Source: Amorphophallus konjac
Lineage: Eukaryota > Streptophyta > Magnoliopsida > Alismatales > Araceae
Assembly (NCBI GenBank): GCA_022559845.1
Contig: CM040117.1
Location: 76,545,731-76,609,730 of the forward strand
Length of the DNA: 64,000 nt
Direction: 5' to 3'
The notes below the pieces were generated by a model that worked only from the letters and a program-made list of their open reading frames with translations, was not told the DNA's origin and did not search any database. This document shows positions 34,373 through 45,540 of this stretch, piece after piece. A program made the position numbers and the translations under genes. Each line of letters begins with the position of its first letter. Within the stretch, counting starts at the first letter, position 1.

Positions 34373-36253
34373 TCATTTTGAGTTTATAGGTATCCAAGCT
34401 TGCTTGGGTCCTGGTTGGTTAGCAACACTTCCAGCAAATGACTTTATTTTCTTTGCTGCTTTTTGGTCATCCACTCTCATCCAAGGACAGTGATTAGATG
34501 TATGTCCATATTCACCATAATAGAAGCAACGCACAAAGGATTTGCCATTCTTTCTGTGTGTAGGTGCATTGAGCCTTTGTGAATGAGCATGTATGCTACC
34601 ATGTTGATCATGAGAGTGACTCGTGCCTTTCAGACGCCAACAGTCTTTGACTGTGTGGCCAATTTTGCCACAATGGTGGCAGTAAGGAGGCATACTTCTT
34701 CTGGCAGTCCTGGAGTGCGTTGATCTGTCCTGATAGGTGCCTCGATGCACAGGGTCATACCTGGGCTTCTGAATGGTAGTATGCTGAGCAACCTTTCTCC
34801 CAGTGTTGGCTTGCCTCTTGCCATTACTTTCTGCATTGCTTCTCCTGATCTTACATGCTGTTAGCTCATCATTCTTCAAGATAAAATAATCATGCACAGT
34901 GACACCAAGAATACCACAATAGAAGTAATAAACACTCATTTTATGAGTAGCATGGTACTTAGAATGAGATTTCCTAGCATGCATTTCCACATTAGCAAAA
35001 TCATATTTCTGTTTATGCCAAGAAACATTCTTTTTCTGATTGCTATTTTGATTTTGGTTTTTCTTTTGAGCAGCATGCAGTTTTGGGTGACCATACGAGG
35101 TGCTGGCTTCAGGTGATCCAGTGACAGACGAGGTTTGCAATTTGTATTCAAGGCTCTTTTTATTCACAGATTTATAGTTTAAGTCCTCTTTCTAAAAACT
35201 CACCTTAGCTCTCAAAGTTTTGTCTAGATTGTCATTGCTTTGAGCAAACCTTGACAAAGAGATTTTCAAATCTTTGATTTCAATATCCAAGGAGGAGATG
35301 TGCAACTCAGATTCAACGAGATCCTCCTCACACACAGCCAACTGCTCATTGAGCATGGCATTTACACCCTTGTAATTTTCAATTTCCAATTGAAGTTCAT
35401 TCAGTTTTTCAGAGCTATCGTTGATAATACCCTTGCATTTCTCACAGATGGATAGTCTTTCAAGCAGCATGTTATTTTGCTCTTTCAATGTTTTATTCTC
35501 TTCAATCAGCCCCTTATCATGGATTAACCCCTCAAGCGTAGTTTCATCATTGGTGATCGGTTTAAGTTGGTTCTGAAGTTGTCTCACAATTTCTTCCAAC
35601 CTAGTGATTTCAGCATGGAGGGTTCCATTTTCATCTGTAAGGCATGCAATGGTTTATTTATGCATATCTAAGTCACTGGTAAGAGTGTCATTAAGCTCTT
35701 CAAAAGCTGAACAGTTCTTGCAGAAAGAACTCTCACCTTGACTATTTTTCTTCAAATCCTTTTTCAATTTTTTATTTTCAGACTTCACTTTCTTGTACAG
35801 CTTGATCAACTCATCATAGGCCCCCATGAGTTCTTCAAAAGTAAAGTCCTCAGAGTCAGAGATTACCTGAGATGAGGAGGGATTACTTGACTGCTCTGAT
35901 TGGTCAGCCATGAGGCATTCCTGCTCTTGTTCTCCTTTCTCATGGATGTTCACCAACACATCCAGAACTTGCTTAGCTATGCTGCAAGTGGACACACGAT
36001 GAAGTAACCTGAAATCAACTATAGCTTTTATCAAGTTAAGTGCAGCAAGGTTATCAATATATTTGGTCTCTTGTTCAGCAGACCATTCATCTGAATTTGA
36101 TGGCAACTCATGTGGACCAATGTATATAAGGTTCCACAATTGTGGATATATGGATTTGACATAGACAAACATTATCCCTAACCATATAGAAAAATCTGAA
36201 CCATCATAAATAGGCGGAGAAGCCATCGAAGCATGTGTAGCAGATGAAGCCAT
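34373..36253 (-). pseudogene. Gag of the Sirevirus-like element
   Basis: From the ATG at 36253 (MASSATHASMASPPIYDG) one frame runs to 34373 with two in-frame stops (about 35651-35653 and 35168-35170) and no frameshift. The N-terminal part (FSIWLGIMFVYVKSIYPQLW) resembles the copia gag domain. A Ser/Glu-rich region and a long coiled-coil segment (LQLEIENYKGVNAMLNEQL) follow. Next come three zinc-knuckle-like motifs: a degenerate YFYCGILGVTVHDYF, a good CHHCGKIGHTVKDC, and one with Cys to Tyr (CFYYGEYGHTSNHC). It ends GPKQAWIPINSK and stop. Gag would form the particle. With the two stops it is probably dead, though the long same-frame coding shows past selection. Confidence 0.85.
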
Positions 36254-36314
36254 TTGATTAAAATGCACCGGGATCTTTCCCTGCAGATCGTAGGATCTGG
36301 GAATGACAGAGCTT

Positions 36315-36327
36315 GGCTCTGATACCA
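36315..36327 (-). promoter_or_regulatory. Primer binding site of the Sirevirus-like element (tRNA-iMet)
   Basis: On the - strand TGGTATCAGAGCC begins two bases inside the 5' LTR border. It is a full match to the plant initiator tRNA 3' end and sets the orientation. Confidence 0.95.
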
Positions 36328-36329
36328 CT

Positions 36330-39300
36330 TGTTGGGTCCCGAGAGGTGCAAAATAGATCTAGAAGGGGGGGTTGAATAGATCCTATCAATAACATTGGCC
36401 TATTTAAAACTTGACTCCCAAAAGTAAAAACCACTCCTATAAAGTAAATGGATCACTTAGGCACAATGCACAGCGGAATGAAATGGAATGGCCTAAATGG
36501 AAGCGGCGGTCCAAAGACTACACAGGTTGTGGTACAAGCTAAGGTGCTTCTCAGCAAACCTCTGATGTGTGTGTGAGCAAGGTGGTCCTTATTTAATGGA
36601 GGATGTTCCCTAGTGCCTGAGTGCAAAGATGCAGCAGGCAGTCAAGGGAATGCTAATACCATCCAAGGAATGGATGGTGAGTATGCAAGAATGCGCAGTC
36701 CACAAAGCTTCAGTGTGTGATGGTAATGAACCAGATTATATGCAATGAAGCAAGCACACTAACCTGTGAATGGGGATAGAAGATATGGAGTGAGCCCACA
36801 GGATGTTCAACCCACAACACAAGGGTTTTAAGGTGGTTCGGTTGTAAACCCACAACCTACGTCCATCCCTCACCAAACCCGATGAGGCTTTCCTGCTGAC
36901 TCACAGCTTGACCGGGGACACGCCCCAAAACCACAGAATGGAAAACCCTTCGTCTGTCTTCCTACACACAGAATCGGCAGAGATGGTTATCCACAGACCG
37001 GAGCACACCTCCGTCTGTCTTCCTACACACAAAACGACAGGGACTGTTATCCACAGACCTGAGGACCCTCAGTCTGTCTTCCTACACACAAACCCGTAGG
37101 GATGGTTCAGGATGAACAAAACCATAGAATAAAACTCACTGCAAGTGTAGTGGGAAAACCACAACAAAACAAAAGGAATGAACACTAGCTGAAGCTTAGA
37201 ATGATGATGTGGAGGCTGGTGACTACAGCTACAAATTTTAGATCTGAAGATCTGATTCTTCAAGCTCGGGTAGACTGTAGGGCTGCTCTCTCTCTCTCTC
37301 TCTCAAGGCTTCTCCATTCTTCTTCTTTTACAGCATTGGACTGAGTCGAGCTAGTGCTGGGCTGCTCTCACTCCGTTCCTTTCTTTCTCACAGCTTCTCT
37401 TCTTAGAGGCTCAAGGGCGTGGTTTTTTCTCAAGGCGGCAGTGGCAATAGTAGCAGCAGCACTTCTTCAGTTGAGGAAGCTTCATATATATAGGAAAACC
37501 CAGGGAAACTTTTCCCGCTAAAAGTCTTCTTCCCTCAGACATGCAACAACGATTTTCCCTCCAAAACCTTCTTCTCTTGAAGCATGTGCCGATGTTAGCT
37601 TGAGTGCTTTTCCAAGTCAATCCCATGGTAGGATGGTGGCAGGTAGAAGAAGCAGACCATATCTTTCCTTTTATCTATTGAGAGTTGACTGGTTCCAACG
37701 AAGGTAGAGGGTGTTAAACATTTTGCATACCAGTGAAACATTTTATACATAGGTTAAACATTTTGAATTGGAGTGAAATATTCTGCTCTGTAATGACGTT
37801 CTTCATTGGATGACAGTAAAAGGCAGTGACAGACTTGTACGAAGAGACCTTTCCCAACTATGGATTCTGACATAGCCATCTCCAAAATCTGAGCATTTAA
37901 TGACCCTTAGAGAGTAGGATGGCCTACGCTGCATTCCTGTTGGCTCTGGTCAGCTTCCTATACCCAGCACCATGCTGGGGTATGCCTCTTTTAATACTAG
38001 CAGGAAGTGGTCCTGACAAAGGTCAGTCCCAGGTATGGGTTTTGACAGAAACAGTCATCTAACACTGTTGTTCTAGTAGGGTAATAATGATTGGAACAAA
38101 AGTCAACCATGGGCACTCCATCTAGACCTTGAAATCCGTGTATTTGGACACTTGCGGTACCTATTTTCTCTCTCTGGATGGCCCACCAGATCTGACAGAA
38201 AGTTGGCTTGAAATGCTTCTGGGAATGTGCATAGACCTTGATAGCGGACTGGGAAAGGTTGCACAGACCTTTCTTCTAAAATGGCTAAGGTGCATCGACC
38301 TTTATAGCAGTTTAGAAAAGTTGCACATACCTTGGTTCCTTCATGTGCACAGAATTCGATGTGCATAAGATAAAAACATGCACCGACCTTTTTCATGCAT
38401 ATGACAAATATGCACTGACCTTCATATGCATAAGGTAACAATGTGCACTGACCCTTCATATGCAAGAGACAAGACGTGCACCGACCTTATGTGACATGAA
38501 ACAAAATGTGCACCGACCTTCATATGCATGATACCAAAACGTGCACCGACCTTTATATGCACGAGACAAGACGTGCACCGACCTTAACATGAAACAAAAC
38601 GTGCACCGACCTTATATTGCCATCAAGCAAACATGCACAGACTTCATGTGTTGAAACCAGAACGTGCACCGACCTTGATTTGTCATGTGCACAGACCTGA
38701 ACAATATGTGCACCGACCTATATGCATACTAACCAAATGCGCACCGACGTTATTTGGCTGTGAACAGTGATGTGCACATACTTTGTATGCTGAACGCAAA
38801 TGTGCACTAACTGTGAACAGTGATGTGCACAGACTTTATATGCTGAACGCAAAGTGTGCACTGACTGTGAACAGTGATGTGCACAGACCTTATATGAAGG
38901 AACATGAAAGTGCACCGACCTTATATGCAGTCTAACCAAATGTGCACCGACCTTATTTGACTGTGAACAGTGATGTGCACAGACCTTATATGAAGGAACA
39001 TTAATGTGCACTGACCTTCTATACGCATGAACAGTAATGTGCACTGACCTTCTATATGCGTGAACAGTAACATGCACAGATCTTCTATAAGCGTGAACAG
39101 TAACGTGCACAGACCTTCTATATGCGTGAACAGTAACGTGCACATACCTTCTATAAGTATGAACATTAACATGTACAGACCTTCTATATACATGAACATT
39201 AACGTGCACAGACCTTCTATATACGTTGAAGACAAAACATGCACTAACCTTTTCTGGCTAAGATGCATATGTGCACGACCTTGTATAGCTTAGGTGCAAA

Positions 39301-39566
39301 TGTGCACCGACCTAGTGTGCCACAAGTCTTCATGAATTTCTGTGCAACCTGTTACCTTGATTTCTGTGCACCCAGCTGTATTATCACCTATCTTGATTCT
39401 TGTACATCCAGTTGCCTCGTTTTCTTTGCTATTTTCTTATTCTTGCTTACAATGATCTGAAATGCATGAATGTTGACATTATCAAATGCAGGTCCAATCC
39501 ATCAATGAGTCATAGTTAGACATCATCAAAATCATAGAATGAAGCTTGTTGCACACATGCCCAACA
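36330..39566 (-). repeat. 5' LTR of the Sirevirus-like element
   Basis: This 3,237-bp copy has the 61-bp triple repeat at about 36940-37105 and the GTGCAC minisatellite at 38220-39310, which is partly collapsed relative to the left LTR. It ends CATGCCCAACA, followed by GGAAC. Confidence 0.92.
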
Positions 39567-39571
39567 GGAAC

Positions 39572-40460
39572 TTCTCTTACAACAACTTGAATTTTTGCCA
39601 GATCTGTACTTTATTACATATGCTTTACTTTGAAATTCTTTGGCCATACCCATTAAGTGGAAGTCTAAATATACGTGGGATCTATGATCCATAACCTCAA
39701 AGCCTGGAATTAATGGGGCCATGTCTGGTCCTGGGGGCAGCACCCGAAAGTACTTGTGCCCATAGGAGTTGATTGACCAAGTGTGACATTGCACCGAAGT
39801 TCTTGACTTGCTAGATTCATTTAGGACGTTCCACAGTTCGTGAATTACTTTCTTGAATACATGTTGAATACATAAATTACCTGAATTGCTTGACTTGTAT
39901 ATGATACGTGAAATGGCCAATTACATGATAATACTCTCTACATGTTCGTTCTTTACTTAAGCTTTACTTTTGATATCTTATCTACTTATCATTCCAATTT
40001 CTTGCATATCATTACTCTCTCTCCTACTCATGATCCACCTTTATTTACATTTTCTTGACATGCTAATTTAGCTTTATCCAAAGATGTTAATTACTTTAAC
40101 ATTATCTGATATATAGAGATATAAAATCCTACTGAGCATGTCGCTCACCCTACGTTTTCAATTAACATCGCAGGTAATTCCGATGACGAACCCTAAACAC
40201 ATGGGGATGGGCTAGAGTGAACAAGGGATCAAGTTATCTTAGTTACCAAGGTTTATGAATATTACTCTTACTAGAATTATATCATTGGATGTTTTATTAT
40301 GGCTCTTAATGCTTAAGAATGTTGTAAAACTTTATTTCGATGAAAAAGAATTATCCTTTCTTCTTATCTCTTCTTGTGGTTTGGACTCTATTATACATGC
40401 TCTGATCGACACGAGTGTTATGACTCGTCGCATCTCAATATTCTGTGTGGGGACATGACA
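39572..40460 (+). repeat. Element B left LTR, second fragment (R/U5 side)
   Basis: It aligns with 61528-62421. It includes the phrase ACTGAGCATGTCGCTCACCCTACG, familiar from Tekay-type LTRs, and ends GGACATGACA. The antisense open frame here is an LTR by-product. Confidence 0.85.
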
Positions 40461-40467
40461 ATCTTTA

Positions 40468-40480
40468 TAGTATCAGAGCC
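40468..40480 (+). promoter_or_regulatory. Decayed primer binding site, element B copy 1
   Basis: TAGTATCAGAGCC differs from the tRNA-iMet complement by one G-to-A change. It lies seven bases after the LTR end. The matching site of copy 2 is at 62429-62441 (TGATATTAGAGCC, two changes). Confidence 0.8.
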
Positions 40481-40652
40481 TAGGTTCCATAAACCCTAGG
40501 TTTCCCTTAATATAGGTTTTAGATGCTGATATAGAAATTTGGATAGGATCTTGAACCTTCCTAGTAAGATTGGGTAGAGCCATGGGCTAAGCTTTAAAGA
40601 ATGATTAATCAAGAAATAAACAAAGTACTTAAGTTTTGTAGTGTGCTCGCAA

Positions 40653-41200
40653 ATGGCTGTCGAGAAAGCTCAATGGTGCGAGATGCAAAGGACGGTGCAA
40701 GATTTGACCCAAGCACTGCAACAAGTAGCTCAAGGAGGAGCTAACCGTGGAGCGGGAGATTTACATAGGAATTTCAAGAGCATGAACCCTCCCAAGTTCG
40801 CTGGGTCTACGGACCCGGATGAGGCCGAACGTTGGGTAAAGGAAATCGAGAGGATTTTTTGAGTCATGCAATGCGCGGATGAGGAGAAGGTCCTACTCGC
40901 TACCTTTCAACTAGAAAGGGATGCCCGTGCTTGGTGGGAGTCGGTCGAAGCAACTTTACCACACGACCAGGTGTTGTGGGAAGAGTTTTTAGAACACTTC
41001 AACAACAAGTATTTCTCCGACTGAGTTCAAGAGAGGAAGGCTACCGAATTTGCTTCCTTGAAGCAAAGGAGTTTGACGGTAGCGGAGTACGAAGCCAAAT
41101 TCGCAAGATTATCCCGGTATGCACCACACCTTGTGAGTACCGAGAAAATGAAGGCAATGAGATTTTTAAATGGCTTAAAGCCTCAATATATTACTCAACT
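40653..41200 (+). pseudogene. Element B gag, 5' part, interrupted by CACTA
   Basis: This capsid-region gag starts near the ATG at 40653 (MAVEKAQW). Recognisable pieces are MNPPKFAGSTDPDEAERW, FQLERDARAWWESVEATLP and LTVAEYEAKFARLSRYAPH. In-frame stops are TGA at 40860-40862 (CGA in copy 2, so a C-to-T change) and TGA at 41022-41024. The frame reaches the transposon at 41201 and resumes at 53910 in the expected phase. Copy 2 at 62657-63382 is the better-preserved version. Confidence 0.88.
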
Positions 41201-41640
41201 CACTACAAGAAAATTGGCCTTTACCTACGTTCTAAAAGCGTAGGTATAGGTCCAAAAAATGTAGGTAATGCCTTTAGCTGCGTTTGCTTGCCACGCTTTC
41301 AAAGTGTGGCGCTTGCTCACGTGACCATAGGTTATACCTGCGTTTCTATGAAATGTACGTATAGTACAACCTATCCCTACGCTTTCAAGCATAGGAATAG
41401 TCTAGCAAAAAATGTAAGCAGATATAGACCTATACCCACGCTTTGAAAGGGTAGGAATAGTCCAGCAAAAGCGTTTGTTAAAAATATATATACACACACA
41501 TATAATTGGCTATACCTACGATTCTAAAACGTAGGTATTATTTTTATCACGTCCTAAAAGAATATATGAAAAAGTATTATCGTCATTGTCTTGAAAACGT
41601 AGGAAAAAGAACTAGTCTCATTTTAAAAAAATGTAGGTAT
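41201..41640. repeat. CACTA left end with subterminal CCTACG hairpins
   Basis: After the terminal repeat, motifs such as 41224-41244 (CCTACG, 9-base spacer, CGTAGG), CCTGCGTTTC, CCCTACGCTTTC, CCCACGCTTT and CGTAGGTAT recur with A/T-rich centres. Repeated subterminal words like these are where CACTA transposases bind. The right end has the same family (53652-53663 and 53848-53870). Confidence 0.8.
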
Positions 41641-42386
41641 ATTTTTCTTTTATTTTTTTTTAACATACTCATTGTGCAATCATATTACACATGTATACAT
41701 TCATGTAATGTTTCCTGTATAAATCTCACATTGAACACATCAATATCAAGTGACACATTCTCTTAAAATCACATTAATAAAAACATCAAAACCATGCATT
41801 CTTTCTCAAAAACTAGCTATTAACTAAGAACACTTATTAGAAACAAATTGTCACTACAATAAAAAAGGATTTTACACTAATTGAACACATCAATTTGAAC
41901 AAAAAAACTTCATTTGAACTCCAATAGTCTTCCATTCCATCAAAGAAATAGTCAAAACAAATTGGTTGAGAAGTTTTAGATGAGAGAATCCATAGGACAT
42001 ACATTTGCTTTACCTGAATCACAATAAAATGTGGGAGATCTGTCTGCATGGAGATTTTTTTAATAATATTGCAATCGCAGAATAGATGATCGATAATAGT
42101 AGTACCAGCACATAGCAGGCATGACATTAAACAACACCCTCCAAGGCCTTATGAAGCATTAAGAAAAACTCTTTATCGATTTAATTCCTAAAAATGGGCA
42201 ATAAATAATGATGCTTAATGTATTGTTGTAATAGAGGAAAATTTTGGACCAAAGGAGACCAGAATACCTGTCCACAGGTCTGAGTGGAAATGGTTATAAA
42301 CCTCACATTGTAGTTCAAAATATTGGTTTAGCCCCTCAACACTAATATGCCGACATCCAGGGATCAGGAAATTCAGTTATGTGGAT
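41641..42386. other. CACTA interior, left of the nested chromovirus
   Basis: AT-rich sequence without a supportable gene. A 96-codon antisense frame (42127-41837, beginning MSCLLCAGTTIIDHLFCDC) resembles the zinc-binding end of LINE reverse transcriptases, but only weakly. A short antisense piece across the later insertion site has CPRCG-type spacing. These may be further captured scraps. The last five bases, TGGAT (42382-42386), are a target copy. Confidence 0.4.
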
Positions 42387-42934
42387 TGACGCGGGACGGC
42401 GTCGGGGGCAGGATTGACGGCACTCCGATATCACGAACAGGACGAATAACTTGCTACCTCGCGCAGCTCGACCTCACGCCGGACGGTCTCACACCGGACG
42501 ACACACTCACACTCAAAAGAGAATGAGGGAAGGGAAAGGAACAAGTGAGAATGGCTCTCACGTAAGACACTCTTTCATTCAATTTCATCATATCAAACAT
42601 TACACACCCTAGCCTTCCTTATATAGGAGGAGGCTATAACAATTACACCCATAAACTTTCACTTATTGTGTTTATACCCTGGCCTAACAAGACAAAGCCC
42701 ACCCACCCACTTTTGACTTTGTGGGTTTAATAAAATTAAAATACAATCACTTTTGACCAACCTTGCCTAATAAAACAAAAAGGAAATAATACATGTATTA
42801 CTACATGTATTTTACGCACAATACATACGCAATACATAAATACGTGACGCCGAGTCTTCAGGCAGCCGAATCTTCCGAGTCACAAGTTCAGTGCGGGGGT
42901 GCGACGTCCGGTAGTGGGTCCGGTGTCCCCACCA
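42387..42934 (-). repeat. 3' LTR of the nested chromovirus
   Basis: It pairs with 47264-47809. On the - strand a TATA box (TATATAAGG, 42617-42625) is present in both copies. The purine-rich CGGGAGGGT on its inner side (42935-42948) is the likely polypurine tract. Confidence 0.9.
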
Positions 42935-42948
42935 ACCCTCCCGGGATG

Positions 42949-43428
42949 GCTGGAACTCGACTCCGTCGAGTAAGGGGGGACACTGTTTTGGTAGTGCTCC
43001 AGCAGATCTGGATCGAAGCGTTAGAGATCCTCCTGGCTGATCCGGGAATCATCAGATGGTGGACGGTCTGGCCAACGGACAAAGTAGCGCTAGTACACCC
43101 TGCTCCGTGTAGTGGTCACCTGCTCATCCAGTATCCTCTCAATTTGCTCGCGCAGTGCTCTCGAGACTGTAGGACGCATAGGGGTGGGCTCACTCTCAAT
43201 GGGAGGAGAAGGCTCGAAAGGATCACTAGGAATCGTTGTGGGTTTCTTGTAGACCACTAGGTCTGCCACATTAAAGGTCGAGCTAATCCCGTCTTCGGGA
43301 GGTAAGTCCACAACATAGGCATTAGCGCCAATCTTCCGCAGGATTAGGAAGGGACCATCACTACAGGCTTGTAACTTTTTAACGGCTCCCGAGGGGAGTC
43401 GTTCGGGCCGAACCCGTACCATAACCAA
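42949..43428 (-). pseudogene. Integrase C-terminal domain and chromodomain remnant of the nested chromovirus
   Basis: The - strand frame from 43428 carries MVMVRVRPERLPSGAVKKL and GPFLILRKIGANAYVVDLP, which is the gypsy integrase C-terminal domain. After an acidic linker, YFVRWPDRPSDDSRISQEDL and LDPDLLEHYQ-like text resemble the chromodomain and tail of Reina/Galadriel chromoviruses. Stops near 43090 and 43039 interrupt it. A stop at about 43435 separates it from the upstream frame. Confidence 0.75.
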
Positions 43429-43434
43429 GTCACC

Positions 43435-44499
43435 TTATTGAAATTTATGGTGACGCCTATGCGAATCAGCTGACTCATGCAGACTAATGATGTGCTGTGC
43501 AAACTCTTCGGCTGACTTGGATAGTCTAGACTCGAGGGGAATGTTGGGTAGGGTGGACCCAGGGGCAAGTTCAATAGCGTGTTGTACATCACGCATGGGA
43601 GTAAGTTGAGAAGGCAAGTCCTCGGGGACGATGCCTTGGAAGTCCGGCAGTATGGCCGGGTCTTCAGTTGGGACTGAGACTCGAGACTCCTCGGGTGTGA
43701 TGGTGACATCAACAGCCAAAATAGAGGCACCCTCAGCAACCTCTCTGTTTAGCTCACCGACATTTATGGAGTCAAGGTGTCTAACTAGGTCATGACTAAC
43801 CTTAGGGACCTCAGAAACGGGTGTGATAGATGCAGGAGAAGAGGGAAGGGGAGGTTTCCCTTCAGTTGGAGTTTGGAGACTCTCCTGAACTTTGGGAGTT
43901 CCAGTGGGGGTGGAGGTGGAACTCTTTCCTGGGGTCACCTTTGGGGGTGCCGGGTACAACTGAATCTTCTTCCCGTTGTGGGAGAAGGAAAATTGATTGG
44001 ACCGACCAAAGGTAACGAGGTCTACATCATAGATCCATGGTCATCCTAAGATGACGCTCCCGACCTTCATAAGCATTACGTCACATAAGATTTGTCCTTG
44101 GTAGGACTGGAATTGGATGGAAATGACACATGTGGTGGTGACTGGGATAGAAGTGTCATCGACCCAAGCCACATTGTATGGCCTTGGATGAGGGTGCGTA
44201 GGTAGACCTAAATGGGAGACAAAGTCTGAAGAGACTACATTGATACAACTCCCATTGTCAAGGATTACCTTGCAGGGATGAGAGTTCACCATGATGTAGG
44301 TTTGGAAGATGGAGGTTCGACGCCAATCGTCCTCCTGGGGTGTTAAGATACAACGAACTACACCTAATCTTTTCTGGCTAGAACTCTCGACAATGTCGCC
44401 TACCTGCATGTACTCAACATGCGTGCCATCAAATATTGCATCCATTTCCTCAAACTGGGTGATGAGGTCAGGATCGGCCATATATCTCTCCTGATCCAT
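43435..44499 (-). pseudogene. Protease and RT-start / integrase deletion junction
   Basis: The 44499-44041 part is the retroviral-type protease: CKVILDNGSCINVVSS with DNGS in place of the usual DSG/DTG triad, then ILCDVMLMKVGSVILG. A TGA at 44041-44043 replaces the Trp of the GRPW motif. The frame resumes to 43435 with the linker to RT (SQLTPMRDVQHAIELAPGS, the conserved RT lead-in). Then LPNIPLESRLSKSAEEFAQHI jumps straight into integrase C-terminal text. All of RT, RNase H and the catalytic integrase core are therefore deleted, and the frame happens to stay open across the joint. Confidence 0.8.
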
Positions 44500-45540
44500 G
44501 GGTGTTTGTAGAGTTGAAAATGTGCTCTAGACGGCCTGGTGAATTCCTAGACCGACATGGCATGCACGAGATCGGACCTAGATGATGTAATCCTGGGACA
44601 GAGGATTAGCAAGGTGTGGACCCGGTTGATATGCAAAGGGTCAATTTGAAGGGACCGGTCAGGACAAGTTGTTCGCTCGTAGGCAAAGTAGTAATGGAAT
44701 TACCTCCTGACAATTAGGGTGCCCTAATGCGGCAGTCTAGGGCCTCAAGGATAGGTGCATACAAGCTCTCGCTTTCCGTCCACAGCGATGCACTCAGGAG
44801 ACTGACTATATGGGTCGGGCTCTCGCTCACTTGGTCGTGCAGCAAATGATAAGGATACTAAATAAGCAAGTGATTTGGAGCACGTACCTAGCTGACTGAG
44901 AAGTCAAGCTCTGATCGGAGACGAAGGCGAGCGAGGACGTGCGTGCCCGCACGGTGTCGACGAAGCTTCACAGTTACAACAAATTCACTCCACGCATGGA
45001 GGATTTAACTTATTACAAAACCGCTTTAAAATTTCCCACGTAGGGGAACAAATTATTTCAACTTTCTCCGCGCAGGGAGACTTACGAACACTCACACTCC
45101 GTGAATTACGAACTGTGTGTCAGTGACCGGGTGACTCGGGCACCTGGCAAGCCGTCGTTTATGGACTTGGGTGCCACAATTATAAGATATATATATAAAT
45201 ATATATGTATATAGATATATATAAGATTATATATATCTCAAATATATATATATATATATTATATATTTAACTCTTTTTTTATCAAGTAATATATATAGAT
45301 ATATACATATATATAACATTATATATATTCCATATATATATTATATATATTTAACATATTTTTTCAACTTTCAAACTCTTTTTTTTTCAACACTTCAACC
45401 CTCTTTTTTTTTGTTTTCAACTTTTTTTTTCAACCCCTTTTTTTTTCAAGGCTTCACCTACCCATTTTTTTCAAACCTTTTTTTTCCACACGTTTTGTTT
45501 TTCAAACTTGACTGCGCTTCTCACGTGGTCTAAGCAACCA
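44500..45540. other. Chromovirus internal region with AT-rich tract, no gene seen
   Basis: Positions 44500-45170 have no convincing gag or other frame. Positions 45180-45355 are an ATATAT-rich tract able to form cruciforms, followed by T-runs with CAAC words (45360-45510). Confidence 0.55.

Larger units (their letters stand above)
27784..39566 (-). mobile_element. Non-autonomous gag-only Sirevirus-like (copia) element (TR-GAG type)
   Basis: LTRs at 27784-31028 and 36330-39566 begin TGTTGGG and end CCCAACA (CCCAATA in the left copy). GGAAC flanks the whole element (27779-27783, 39567-39571). The primer site and polypurine tract show - strand transcription from the right LTR. The internal region holds a gag gene and about 3.3 kb of non-coding sequence. 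I see no protease, integrase, RT or RNase H motif. Gag ends with a GPKQAW phrase typical of copia polyproteins just before pol, so pol was lost cleanly. It would depend on a full partner element for movement. Repeated polypurine-like words and the PPT/LTR junction fit the Sirevirus group. Confidence 0.88.

Noticed and set aside
36313..36328. tRNA-iMet gene fragments at TGGTATCAGAGC sites
   Set aside because: Only the 12-18 bases complementary to the tRNA end are present next to LTRs; these are primer sites, not tRNA genes.
39516..39920. Antisense frame of about 130 codons, apparently conserved at 61516-61887
   Set aside because: Both are copies of the same LTR, so similarity reflects duplication, not selection; no known domain.
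41837..42127. LINE reverse-transcriptase zinc-binding end
   Set aside because: Cys/His spacing is only loosely similar and no other LINE sequence, poly-A tail or target duplication is visible.
45180..45355. AT-rich tract as a replication origin or MITE
   Set aside because: Simple ATATAT repeats without defined inverted ends or flanking duplication.
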